This document shows, piece by piece, positions 23,888 to 33,328 of a DNA stretch of 41,859 bases. The stretch covers positions 1 to 41,859 of the forward strand of contig CAJWTS010000034.1 in assembly GCA_913047795.1 (NCBI GenBank), given 5' to 3'. Every line of letters starts with the position of its first letter. Positions within the stretch are counted from its first letter, which is position 1. The translations under genes and the position numbers were made by a program. The stretch is from an uncultured Verrucomicrobiota bacterium (GTDB lineage Bacteria > Verrucomicrobiota > Kiritimatiellia > CAJWTS01). The notes below the pieces were generated by a model. The model ran no database searches and was not told the DNA's origin. It saw only the letters and a program-made list of their open reading frames with translations.

Positions 23888-25311
23888 ACCAGAATCCTCC
23901 CACGATGAACGTCATCTACCTCTGCACCGACACCTTCCGCTACGACAACGTCTTCGGTCCCGACCCGCTTCCGACGCGTACGCCCTATCTCGATGCGTTC
24001 GCAGCGAAGTCGACGGTCATGGACAACATGATCATGGGCAGTTTCCCCACGGTTCCGCAACGAACCGATGTTTTCACCGGCCGGTTTGGGTGGCCACGGT
24101 ACGGCTGGCAACACATCGACAAAAGCTCCCCCAACCGCCTCGCGGCGCTGTTTGCACAGCAAGGCTACGCGACGCAACTTCTCTGCGACTGCCCGCACCT
24201 CTTCAGCAATGGATTCAATCAATCGTTCCACGGAGCGGAAGCCGTCCGCGGTCAGGAAGGTGACACGCACTTCCTGCACCTGAACGACCCGATCGAGGAG
24301 GTCATGCCTCCCCAGAAGACGCGCAGCGGCAACCACTTCGAGGGCCGCAACCTGATCGACCTGCATTCGTGGATCAATCATCGGCGCCACTACGAGGGCG
24401 ACCTTTTCATGGCCCAGACCGCGACACGCGCGATGCAGTGGCTAGAAGACAACCATAAGCACGATTCCTTTTTCCTCTGGGTGGACTTCTTTGATCCGCA
24501 CGAGCCCTGGGATCCGCCGGAGTACATGGTCAAACGTTACGATCCGGACTACGCGGGAACGCCGATGCTGCATCCGAACTACGGACGCGCGGACGATCTC
24601 ACCCCGGATGAACTGCAGAACCTCGCCGCGCATTACTACGCCGAGTCGGAACTGGTTGACCGTTGGATCGGACGCATCATCGAGAAGATCGACGACCTGG
24701 AACTCCGGGAGAACACGCTCGTCGTTATCATCTCGGACCATGGCATGAGCCTCGGCGAACACAACCGCACGGGCAAATCGAACATCAACGATAACGACGA
24801 CCGTTACTGGCCGACCTACCCCGAGGTCGCGCACGAACTCCTGATGATCGCCGGGCCCGGCATAACGCCCGGCCGGCGATTGAATCTCATCGCGCAACCG
24901 CCGGACATCGCGCCGACGCTGATGGATTTCTGCAGCGTCGATACGGAACCGCCCGAGCCGATGCACGGCCGGAGCTTTGCGCCGCAACTGCGCGGCGAAG
25001 CCGCTGACGAACTGCGCGACGTCGCAATCTGCGCGTCCTTCCTTGGCCCGGTCTGCTACGACCAGGTCCCGAACAAGGCCGTGACCCCGACCGTCTACAC
25101 GCACGACTGGGTCTACGTACCGGTCGGTCCCGAGGGACAGGAAGAGCTCTACGACCGCAAGACAGACCGACTGGCCGCGACGAACGTTATCGCCGATCAT
25201 ATGGATGTCGCCGCGGACATGCGCGGGCGACTGGCGGCCTGGCTCAAGGAACACGATGCGCCTGACGGCCTCGAAGAAACCCTGCTCAATCCGGCTGGAA
25301 AGAAGTCCTGA
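23884..25311 (+). CDS. Sulfatase/alkaline-phosphatase-fold hydrolase with Thr at the nucleophile position
   Basis: This 475-residue protein has the overall layout of a sulfatase: an N-terminal metal segment (CTDTFRYDN, Asp16), LFLWVDFFDPHEPWDPP-like text around His206, SDHGMSLGEH with Asp285 and His286, and Lys298. At the position of the formylglycine motif C/S-x-P-x-R it reads TVPQRTDVFTG (Thr56 to Arg60), so there is no Cys or Ser to convert. Thr is the nucleophile in related phosphodiesterases and phosphoglycerol transferases of the same superfamily. No signal peptide is evident, so a cytoplasmic phosphoester or phosphonate hydrolase is at least as likely as a sulfatase. The EamA-like gene starts 1 nt after its stop. 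An internal ATG at codon 8 is an alternative start. Confidence 0.88.
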   Translation: MNQNPPTMNVIYLCTDTFRYDNVFGPDPLPTRTPYLDAFAAKSTVMDNMIMGSFPTVPQRTDVFTGRFGWPRYGWQHIDKSSPNRLAALFAQQGYATQLLCDCPHLFSNGFNQSFHGAEAVRGQEGDTHFLHLNDPIEEVMPPQKTRSGNHFEGRNLIDLHSWINHRRHYEGDLFMAQTATRAMQWLEDNHKHDSFFLWVDFFDPHEPWDPPEYMVKRYDPDYAGTPMLHPNYGRADDLTPDELQNLAAHYYAESELVDRWIGRIIEKIDDLELRENTLVVIISDHGMSLGEHNRTGKSNINDNDDRYWPTYPEVAHELLMIAGPGITPGRRLNLIAQPPDIAPTLMDFCSVDTEPPEPMHGRSFAPQLRGEAADELRDVAICASFLGPVCYDQVPNKAVTPTVYTHDWVYVPVGPEGQEELYDRKTDRLAATNVIADHMDVAADMRGRLAAWLKEHDAPDGLEETLLNPAGKKS

Positions 25312-25312
25312 A

Positions 25313-25900
25313 ATGCCCCCGCACGAAACATCGAATAACCTCTGGTTAACCTTCGCCCTGATGACCGTCGCCTGCTGGGGGATCTACGGCGTCTTCCTTC
25401 ACACCGGGCAGGCCCAGATGGCGGATGCGATCAACGGTCGCTACAAGGCCTTCCTGTGGGTAGGCATCGCCTACTTCATCGTCGCGGTTGTGGCTCCCGC
25501 GATTGTGCTGCTGGCCGCGGGATCCGATTGGTCCTTCACGGTCAAGGGTGCCGGCTGGTCCTTGTTAGCCGGAGTCGTCGGTGCCATCGGCGCCTTCGGA
25601 GTGCTGCTCGCGTTCGGCGCGAAGGGCTCGCCCGCGGTCGTGATGTCGATCATCTTTGCCGGCGCGCCGATCGTGAACGCAATGGTCGCCATCGCCTGGC
25701 ATCCACCGGCCGGAGGCCTGCAAACAATTCGCTGGCCGTTCTATCTCGGCATCCTGCTCGCCGCGCTCGGAGGCACCCTCGTAACACTTTACAAACCGCC
25801 ACCGGGCAAACCCGCAACGCCGGCACACACGGTCTCCACTCCTGCCGGGCCGGGCGAATCTGAAGCCGGAAACGGAGGCTCCGCGGAAGGCAATCGATGA
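25313..25900 (+). CDS. EamA/DMT-like five-TM membrane protein
   Basis: This 195-residue protein has five hydrophobic segments (about 10-32, 44-66, 75-98, 105-127, 137-156) and a Pro/Ala/Gly-rich tail. The sequence around YGVFLHTGQAQMADAINGRYKAFLW and LLAFGAKGSPAVVMSIIFAG-like text is a pattern I recognise from a conserved PVC-group branch of the drug/metabolite transporter superfamily; it is half the size of a ten-TM EamA transporter and probably dimerises. The frame is open upstream to 25205, inside the sulfatase-fold gene, but the ATG at 25313 matches the natural N-terminus. It follows the upstream stop with 1 nt between, so the two genes are co-transcribed. Substrate unknown. Confidence 0.85.
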   Translation: MPPHETSNNLWLTFALMTVACWGIYGVFLHTGQAQMADAINGRYKAFLWVGIAYFIVAVVAPAIVLLAAGSDWSFTVKGAGWSLLAGVVGAIGAFGVLLAFGAKGSPAVVMSIIFAGAPIVNAMVAIAWHPPAGGLQTIRWPFYLGILLAALGGTLVTLYKPPPGKPATPAHTVSTPAGPGESEAGNGGSAEGNR

Positions 25901-26207
25901 AGCCCTGCCGCGAATGCAAGGCCGAGATACGGGAACAGGCGATGGTCTGCCCGCCGGGTGACGCCCCTTTTCCCATCCAGGGACGCGTTCGACAGATTTG
26001 ACTTTGAATATTAGTCCCGCGATCGGCCAATTCGCGACGGGCATCTTCACGCTTTCGCCGTTCGGCATGGCCTACTCGCTCATCGCGCAAATGGACCTCT
26101 ACCTCCACGACGGCTCGGCAGCAAGTGTATCCGAACCAAGACGGATAGCAGCGGCCTCGCCAAGGCCGAGGACCGCGCCCCACAACCCGTTTTATGTTAT
26201 CATATAG
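25897..26207 (+). pseudogene. Remnant of a zinc-ribbon protein with a C-terminal hydrophobic repeat region
   Basis: A 34-residue frame (25897-26001) begins MKPCRECKAEIREQAMVCPP, the start of a small zinc-ribbon protein, but the second Cys pair (expected CPxCG) reads CPPGD. It stops at 26001. In another frame (about 26004-26207) the text continues AIGQFATGIFTLSPFGMAYSLIAQMDLYLHDG, which I recognise as the typical C-terminal part of the same protein type (repeated I-G-Q-F-x-x-G elements). The middle of the protein is missing, so the gene appears to have lost an internal segment and its reading frame. Its ATG overlaps the stop of the EamA-like gene (ATGA). The remaining bases to 26255 hold no other gene; TATCAT at 26198-26203 could be a -10 element for the next gene. 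Confidence 0.6.
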
Positions 26208-26255
26208 GTCTGGCGCGGCGCGAAACCAAGCAAGACGCTGGACCACCTGATCGCC

Positions 26256-29200
26256 GTGAAAAAGGGTATTCTCACAACATTTGCCGTCGTCCTGCTCACG
26301 CTGACGGTCGTGGCCTTTTTTTACCGGCGCGATGGGCGCAACGTGGAATCCGCGCCACGCTTCGAACCTCTGGCCAAACTTCCCGCCCGGATTGGCACCG
26401 CGGAAACCCCCTTGCGCCCGACAACACAGCTTTATGTATCGCATGCGACGACGGTCACCAACCTCACGCGCATTACACGGCCACACGCGCGGCTCGCCGC
26501 GCAACGTGACGGACGATTCGAGCCGCTGACGCCACCGTCGGACAAGGACCCCGAGGTCATTGCGCGCGAAGCACTAACCGATCTTCCGGCTGACAGTCCA
26601 CTACAACAGGTTCCGCCGACTGAACTCATCCTGAAAAACCGCTACCGGTCATCCCATAATGGCGTCACCCATCTTCACTTCCGCCAGCAGTTGGACGGCA
26701 TCGAGGTCGCGCGCGGCGACATCCACATCAATATCGCCCGCAACGGAAGCATTCTGAATGCGAGTAGTCGCGCGATCGAGGCGCTGCGCGCGCGCGTACC
26801 GGCCAACCTACCGCGCCTGACCGCGCGCGAAGCCGCGCAGGCATTAACCGACGAACTCCGGATCGAATTGCCTCAGGCGTTTACCGTTCTGCACGGACCG
26901 ACGGGTCCCGATCAGCGCACACGGCTCAGTAACGCAGGCGTTCTCCGCGATTCGGTTCCCGCCCGGTTGCAATACCTCGTCAGCTCCGCCGGACAGGTCT
27001 ACCTCGTCTGGAACCTGCAAATCGAACCGATTGACGGACATCATTATTGGAATGCGCACGTGGACGCACTCGACGGCACCGTTCGTTCCCGCGAAAACTG
27101 GGTCGTCAATGAAACGTACACGGCCTACCCCGTTCCGTTGATCGACCCCGCGCACGGCGCCGCGGAAACCGTCGTGAATCCCTATCTCGACTCGCCCGGC
27201 GCCGCATCCCCGTTCGGCTGGCACGATACGAACGGGATCGGTGGCGCCGAGTTCACGATCACGCGCGGCAATAACGTGCACGCTTACCAGGATTCCAGCG
27301 GCCTCAACGCATCCTCCGATGACGAACCCGATGGGGGCCCCGACCTCGTCTTCAGCGCCGTGGCGGATACAAACGCAACCCCACAAACTTACACCGACGC
27401 GGCCGTGGTCAACCTTTTCTACTGGAACAACATCCTGCACGATGTTCATTACGCCTACGGTTTCGACGAGGCGGGTGGCAACTTTCAGACCCATAACTAC
27501 GGCCACCCCGGTGCAAGAGGAGATCCCGTGCAAGCGGAAGCGCAGGATAGCGCCGGATTCAACAACGCCAACATGTTAACCCTCGCGGATGGCATAAGTC
27601 CTCGCATGCAGATGTTTCTGGGCAATAACACGACCCCGTTGCGTGACGGATCTTTCGATAATCTCGTCATCATCCACGAATACGGACACGGCGTATCCAC
27701 GCGACTGACCGGCGGACCCGCCGCCGCCGGCTGCCTGACGGACGCACAGAGCCGCGGCATGGGTGAAGGCTGGAGCGATTGGTGGGGAATTGTCCTCACC
27801 GCACAGACGGGCGACACGGCTAATCAATCACGCACCGTCGGCACCTGGCTCTTCGGCCAGGCCGCGAATGGCCCGGGCATTCGATCGCATCCCTACACCA
27901 CGAACATGACGCTCAACCCGCTTACCTACGAGAGCATCACCACGGCGGTGCAGCCACACGGGATCGGCACGGTCTGGTGCACCATGCTCTGGGATGTCTA
28001 CTGGGCCCTCGTTGACCAATACGGCTTTGACGAAGATTTCTACGCCGGAAACGGCGGCAACAACATTGCTATGCAGCTCATAATGGACGGGCTGAAACTC
28101 CAACCCTGCAACCCGACCTTTGTCGATGCCCGCGACGCGATTCTGCTCGCCGACGAGATCAATTATGGCGGCGCGCATCTCGACCTGATCTGGGCCGCCT
28201 TCGCGCGCCGCGGCCTTGGATCGGACGCGGATGACGATGGTGACTCCGGCAGCGTCAGGGTCGGAAACGGGTTCGCCATTCCCGGACTCTCTTTCCGTGT
28301 CATCGGCAGCGCGCCGCCGGCCGATACCGTGCTGAGCACGGCGCCGACGAGCGTTGTCATAACATTAAGTGATACCATCAACGTCTCTGGTCTGGTGGCA
28401 GGTGACCTCATGTTTGCAGGAACAGCGGCCGACACCGCGACACTGACAGCATCCAACGTTATCGCTTTCGGCTTCACGACATCCCCCGCCACCAATCAGG
28501 GTCAACAAACGATCACGATTGCCTCGAACGCATTTACACGCCTTGCGGACACGGCACCCTTATCCGAGTGGTCGGCAACGGTTCTCTATGACATCGCCCC
28601 GCTGACCGTCACCAACACATCCCCGACGACAAATACAATCGCACCACTTCCGTTGACCAACATCGTGCTCTACTTTGATGACGCGATTGCACCCGCCTCC
28701 TTCGTTGCCGGCGCGCTGCTACCAAGCCAGGGCGTGGCAACCGGCGCAACGCTGGTCGCATCCAACGCGATTAGCTTTTCACTCGCGCAGGTCGACCAGG
28801 AGGGCACGCTGCTCGCGCGGCTCGTCGCTGGCGGCGTAACCGATACCTACGGAAACCCGGGGCAGGCCTTTACCGGCGGCTGGGATCTTGATTACGGCAC
28901 CCTACCCTACCCCGGAACCTTCGCCCCGATCGGCGGAGCGGCACAGGATTCGAAACTCAGTGCCACGATTGGAACGAGTAACGACGTGGATGTGTTCATT
29001 ATCAACCTCAGCTCCAATCAACTGTTGTCGGCCGCCCTTGACCCGGTGAGCAATATGATTGCGGCCATCGAACTGCGCGATCCATTCGACGCGACACTTG
29101 CCACGTCAAGTGTCTCTACAGCGGGAGCGAGCGTCGTGATCCAGGGCGCCCGGGCGACAACGGCAGGACCGCACACGCTACGCGTCGCCAGTCACGGCGG

Positions 29201-32200
29201 CACACAGGGGGCCTATCTCCTGCGTGTCCTGCTGGATGCCATATTCGAGGCCGAGACGTATACCGGCCTTTCCAACAATACGGCGGAAACCGCACAAAGC
29301 CTCGACGCGGTCATCGGCGGATCGACGAGCGAACAGGCGGTCGTGATCGGCTACGCCGCCTTCCCCGGTTTCGCCCCGGCAGAAGGAATCTACAGCAACG
29401 ACTTTGAAACCGGAGCGGGATCGATCTCGATCGACAACAGCTTCGGCTCCGGATTTGGCTTGTGGCACCATAGCATCGGGCGCAGCCAGGACGGCCTTCC
29501 CGGCCACAGTCCGAGCGGTGCCGTCTACTTCGGGCAAAACGAAGATGCCTTCGGCAACGGTGACTACAGCACGGGATCGGCGGCTGGTGGAGCGCTGAGC
29601 CTGCCGCCGATCGTACTCCCCATTCGAGACACGATCTCACTTTCCTTTAATACGCTGCTGGAGACGGAAGCCCTGGCGCAGTGGGACCTCGCGATCGTGG
29701 ACATATCGACCGGCGGCACGGCGGTCACCGTGCTCAATAATTCCGGCGGCGGACTGCCGCGCGACACAGGCGGCGAATGGAAGTCCTACCTGGTGGACCT
29801 GACGGACTACCGCGGCCAGCTGATAACACTACGCTTTACGTTCGACACTCTGGACGCAATCTTGAACAATTTCGAAGGATGGTACGTCGATGACGTCGTG
29901 GTAGCCGGTGCTTCGCTCGCCACTGACGAACCGGACCTCTATCGGCTGACCGTTCCCTCCAATCGTGTTGTGACCGTTGAGTTGGAAGCGCTCACAGCAG
30001 GCACGACCCGCCTCGACCTGCTCGACACGAATGAAACCGTGATCGCGACCGGCACCACGCCGTCGCCCTCATCGCGTCGGATCGAGAACGTTTTCATAGC
30101 GGGTGGCGGCCAGGTGCTGGTCGCCGTGACGGGCAAAGACATCGACTACAGCCTCACGGCAACCCTGTCTCCGATTCCCGGGGCATCTGCCTTTGAAGTT
30201 GCCAGTAGCCTGCCGGGCGCGGGCGACGAATTGGAGGTCGATCCAACCGTGGTGATCCTCAACATGAACCAAGCCGTCTGGTTGCCATCTGTCCAAACCA
30301 ACGATCTGACCATCAATGGTCAACCCAGCCTGGCCGTGACCGCCGGAGACGGCGACTCGCTTTGGTTTACGCCACCCGTGCTTACCGAGGGCACGCAGGT
30401 CGTTTCCGTCGTCAGTGGCGCATTCGCCTCCGTATCCGGGCCCATGGTCGAACCCTTTGGCGCATCTTTTGTGGTCGACGGCACGGCACCCCGCGTCGCG
30501 ACCAACTCGATCCTGCAGGACGACGTTGTCGACGGATTCAACTTCGCCATCACGACGTGCTTCACCGAAGCCATGTCTGCCGGGCCCGTCGGGCTCCTGG
30601 ACTTCGCACTTAACGCTGTCGGTTCGACGAACATCATCTTTGCCGACACCCTTGACTGGACGAGTGGCAATACAGCATTCATCGCCCGCTACTCCGTCAT
30701 TCCCGACGGCTACTACGCGCTGACCCTGTTCAGCGGCGACGGGCAATTCGAAGATCCCGTGGGCCACGACCTCGATGGTGAACGGCTCGCCGTCCCGGCG
30801 GGTGGCGTTATCTCCGGCGACGGGACAGCAGGCGGGGACTTTCAATTCAATTTCTTCGCCGATCGCGACACCGTGGCGCTACTCACTCCGTTCCGCCCCT
30901 TGCCGCCCGGCGGCAGCCTTGCCTATGACACGGACACGAACGCATTCGTGACGCCCAGCGGCGATACCGATACGTGGACCTTTGTCGTCGATCCCGGTCA
31001 ACACCTGAGCTTCGCCGTGGTGTCCGACTCGAATCTGCAGGCACGGGCAAAACTGACTGCCCCCAACAGCAACGTTCTGACAGACGTCACCGCGAACGGC
31101 ACGGGCTGTGCCGCCGTCGCCCAATCGGTTGCCATTCCATTGGGAGGCGTGCACCGAATCGCCGTCGACGGCGCAGCGGGCACGACCGGCGGCTATTCGT
31201 TGCGCGTCCTCTTCAATGGGGCCTTTGAGCTGGAGCCCTTCGGCACGGGATCAAACAACACCGCCGGCACGGCCGAGAACATCAACGGAATCATCATGCC
31301 GCTGGGGCAAACAGGCGGTGAAGCCACGACGATAAGGGGCAGCTTGCCGCCCGGTGACACGAACGATTGGTTCGTGTTCTCCCTCGCAAACGGTCAGCCT
31401 CTATCCCTTGCGCTCGCATCCACCGGGACCGTGGCCCTGCAGCTATATGACGCCGCGGGGACCTCCTCAGTCGCAAACGCTTTGGCCGCAAGCAATACCA
31501 GTCTGGTCATCACCGGCATCGTCGCGACCGCTGACGTTGATCTGACCGTACGCGTTTCCGGTAGCGCGGCCGCCTACAACCTGGTCATCGCCCGCGATGC
31601 CGCGTTTGACGTCGAACCGAACAGTGCGTCAAACAAGGCGCAGCGCCTGAGCCCTGCACTCGCCGCGTTCGGCCAGATCGGAACGGCAAGCAACGATGTC
31701 GATGTCTTCACGTTTGACGCGACCGTCGGCGACGAAATCGTGCTTGAGACCGCGACACCGGGCGGCGGCCCATTCGAATCGCGCAATCCGCTGGATCCGC
31801 TTCTCGAACTCTATGCGCCGGGCGGGGCTCACGTTGCCTCGGATGACAACGGCGCGGCGGACGCGCGCAATGCGCTCGTGGCACACACTGCAACGACGTC
31901 CGGAACCTACAACGTGCACCTCCGTTCGGCGGGCGGCGCGACCATCGGTGACTACATTTTACGCGTTCACGCGCCGCCTCCGGTGCATCTCGCCGTGGTG
32001 AGTCTGTACGGTGCACCCGTGCCGGCCGAAGGACGTCACAACATCGCGGTCGGGGCATCCTTTAACCTGCGTGTCACGAACACACCGGTCTTTCTCGGCG
32101 GCGGCACCGGCTTGATGGCCTGTGTCGGATGGATCGGCAGCGGCGATGTACCCGCCGATGGACTGGGAACCGAGACCGGCACGTTGATCATATCGAACGC

Positions 32201-33149
32201 GTCCACGATCGTCTGGCAATGGCAGCCGGTGATGCCCGGCGCCTTCCAGGACTTCGAGGCATGGAACATGCCGTTGAGCGAGACGGCATTTACAAACGAC
32301 AACTGGGACATTCACGATGGCCACGTCTGGACCTTTTTTGGCGCCCACTCTCCGTCCAATGCGGCGTGGTTATATAACTCGGCCGGATACCTGCCCGACA
32401 CCCGCGTGACGTCCCCGACCTTGTCGAACGGGCTTCATGCCTTGATCTTCCGCGCCCGCAATCGAAATGCTGCCGCGCTCCCCCTGGAGGTCCAACTTTC
32501 GATTACAGGTTCGACCTGGCAGACCCACGCCGCACTCACCTCCGTTGCGCAATCCGACTGGACCGAATTTGTGGTGCTCGTCGAAACGTCGCAAGCAACA
32601 CGGGTCCGTTTCACCAAGCCGGCCACGGCGGTGGCCAATACGCAGGTCGGCCTGGACGACATCCTGGTCGTCGGCGCCTTCGCGGTGACATCGCCCGATC
32701 GCGACGGCGACGCCCTGCATGATGTGTGGGAAATGCTGCATGGACTTGACCATCTCGACGACGGTAGCGGCGATCCGGTGAACGGTGCCAGCGGTGATGG
32801 TGACATGGACGGTGCGGACAACCTGCACGAACAGGGCGCCGACACCGACCCCAATGATGGCCTGTCTATCTTCGCGCTCGACGCGCTGGCGGTCGTCGGG
32901 CCCGGTGGCGATATTCAGATCTCGACCCGTACGGAACCCGGGCAGCGCTACACGATCGAGTTCACCGACGACCCGCTTGATCCATCGACCGCCTGGCAGG
33001 ACTTCGCCGACCAGACCGAGGGCGTCGGCACCTGGCTCGAGACCAATTCAATGCCGACTGTTTTCACATTCATCGACGACTTCAGCCACGCGACCAGCGG
33101 CGGCTCCCCAGCCGACGGCCACCGGTTGTATCGTGTGCGCGTAGAGTAA
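26256..33149 (+). CDS. Secreted M36 (fungalysin-like) metalloprotease with many accessory domains
   Basis: This 2297-residue exported protein starts with a GTG and a signal sequence (MKKGILTTFAVVLLTLTVV). An FTP/PepSY-type propeptide follows (around residue 128, THLHFRQQLDG). The M36 catalytic domain at about 290-660 has the zinc motif HEYGH (His474, His478) and the third ligand Glu504 in EGWSDWW. Then come Ig-like Big_5-type modules (starting about 687, 786 and 1317), pre-peptidase C-terminal-like modules (about 885, 1702 and 1814), and a MAM-like jelly roll (about 1047-1200). Acidic TSP3-like calcium repeats follow at about 2148-2195 (DRDGDALHD, DGDMDG). The C-terminal beta domain (RYTIEFTDDP ... 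HRLYRVRVE) resembles one I recall on many PVC surface proteins. All catalytic residues are intact. It probably degrades extracellular protein. Confidence 0.92.
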   Translation: MKKGILTTFAVVLLTLTVVAFFYRRDGRNVESAPRFEPLAKLPARIGTAETPLRPTTQLYVSHATTVTNLTRITRPHARLAAQRDGRFEPLTPPSDKDPEVIAREALTDLPADSPLQQVPPTELILKNRYRSSHNGVTHLHFRQQLDGIEVARGDIHINIARNGSILNASSRAIEALRARVPANLPRLTAREAAQALTDELRIELPQAFTVLHGPTGPDQRTRLSNAGVLRDSVPARLQYLVSSAGQVYLVWNLQIEPIDGHHYWNAHVDALDGTVRSRENWVVNETYTAYPVPLIDPAHGAAETVVNPYLDSPGAASPFGWHDTNGIGGAEFTITRGNNVHAYQDSSGLNASSDDEPDGGPDLVFSAVADTNATPQTYTDAAVVNLFYWNNILHDVHYAYGFDEAGGNFQTHNYGHPGARGDPVQAEAQDSAGFNNANMLTLADGISPRMQMFLGNNTTPLRDGSFDNLVIIHEYGHGVSTRLTGGPAAAGCLTDAQSRGMGEGWSDWWGIVLTAQTGDTANQSRTVGTWLFGQAANGPGIRSHPYTTNMTLNPLTYESITTAVQPHGIGTVWCTMLWDVYWALVDQYGFDEDFYAGNGGNNIAMQLIMDGLKLQPCNPTFVDARDAILLADEINYGGAHLDLIWAAFARRGLGSDADDDGDSGSVRVGNGFAIPGLSFRVIGSAPPADTVLSTAPTSVVITLSDTINVSGLVAGDLMFAGTAADTATLTASNVIAFGFTTSPATNQGQQTITIASNAFTRLADTAPLSEWSATVLYDIAPLTVTNTSPTTNTIAPLPLTNIVLYFDDAIAPASFVAGALLPSQGVATGATLVASNAISFSLAQVDQEGTLLARLVAGGVTDTYGNPGQAFTGGWDLDYGTLPYPGTFAPIGGAAQDSKLSATIGTSNDVDVFIINLSSNQLLSAALDPVSNMIAAIELRDPFDATLATSSVSTAGASVVIQGARATTAGPHTLRVASHGGTQGAYLLRVLLDAIFEAETYTGLSNNTAETAQSLDAVIGGSTSEQAVVIGYAAFPGFAPAEGIYSNDFETGAGSISIDNSFGSGFGLWHHSIGRSQDGLPGHSPSGAVYFGQNEDAFGNGDYSTGSAAGGALSLPPIVLPIRDTISLSFNTLLETEALAQWDLAIVDISTGGTAVTVLNNSGGGLPRDTGGEWKSYLVDLTDYRGQLITLRFTFDTLDAILNNFEGWYVDDVVVAGASLATDEPDLYRLTVPSNRVVTVELEALTAGTTRLDLLDTNETVIATGTTPSPSSRRIENVFIAGGGQVLVAVTGKDIDYSLTATLSPIPGASAFEVASSLPGAGDELEVDPTVVILNMNQAVWLPSVQTNDLTINGQPSLAVTAGDGDSLWFTPPVLTEGTQVVSVVSGAFASVSGPMVEPFGASFVVDGTAPRVATNSILQDDVVDGFNFAITTCFTEAMSAGPVGLLDFALNAVGSTNIIFADTLDWTSGNTAFIARYSVIPDGYYALTLFSGDGQFEDPVGHDLDGERLAVPAGGVISGDGTAGGDFQFNFFADRDTVALLTPFRPLPPGGSLAYDTDTNAFVTPSGDTDTWTFVVDPGQHLSFAVVSDSNLQARAKLTAPNSNVLTDVTANGTGCAAVAQSVAIPLGGVHRIAVDGAAGTTGGYSLRVLFNGAFELEPFGTGSNNTAGTAENINGIIMPLGQTGGEATTIRGSLPPGDTNDWFVFSLANGQPLSLALASTGTVALQLYDAAGTSSVANALAASNTSLVITGIVATADVDLTVRVSGSAAAYNLVIARDAAFDVEPNSASNKAQRLSPALAAFGQIGTASNDVDVFTFDATVGDEIVLETATPGGGPFESRNPLDPLLELYAPGGAHVASDDNGAADARNALVAHTATTSGTYNVHLRSAGGATIGDYILRVHAPPPVHLAVVSLYGAPVPAEGRHNIAVGASFNLRVTNTPVFLGGGTGLMACVGWIGSGDVPADGLGTETGTLIISNASTIVWQWQPVMPGAFQDFEAWNMPLSETAFTNDNWDIHDGHVWTFFGAHSPSNAAWLYNSAGYLPDTRVTSPTLSNGLHALIFRARNRNAAALPLEVQLSITGSTWQTHAALTSVAQSDWTEFVVLVETSQATRVRFTKPATAVANTQVGLDDILVVGAFAVTSPDRDGDALHDVWEMLHGLDHLDDGSGDPVNGASGDGDMDGADNLHEQGADTDPNDGLSIFALDALAVVGPGGDIQISTRTEPGQRYTIEFTDDPLDPSTAWQDFADQTEGVGTWLETNSMPTVFTFIDDFSHATSGGSPADGHRLYRVRVE

Positions 33150-33328
33150 TGCCGGCACCGCCTTCGACTAAGGCAAGACCCTCATGCAACAAGGACTCGG
33201 CACGTCAAGCGTGCGACCCGCAGTCATCAATGTCGCGGTCAAGTCCAAGCCCTCGCGACCCTCGTGCGGCCCACGACTCGTCGCATTCGTCTTGCCGTGA
33301 CGTCGCAAAACGGGCAGCTTGGACGATC

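Noticed and set aside
33149..33328. N-terminal extension of the SDR gene from an ATG overlapping the protease stop
   Set aside because: The 60 extra residues are Ser/Arg/Pro-rich and do not resemble the family, and the ATG at 33329 sits directly before the first beta strand.
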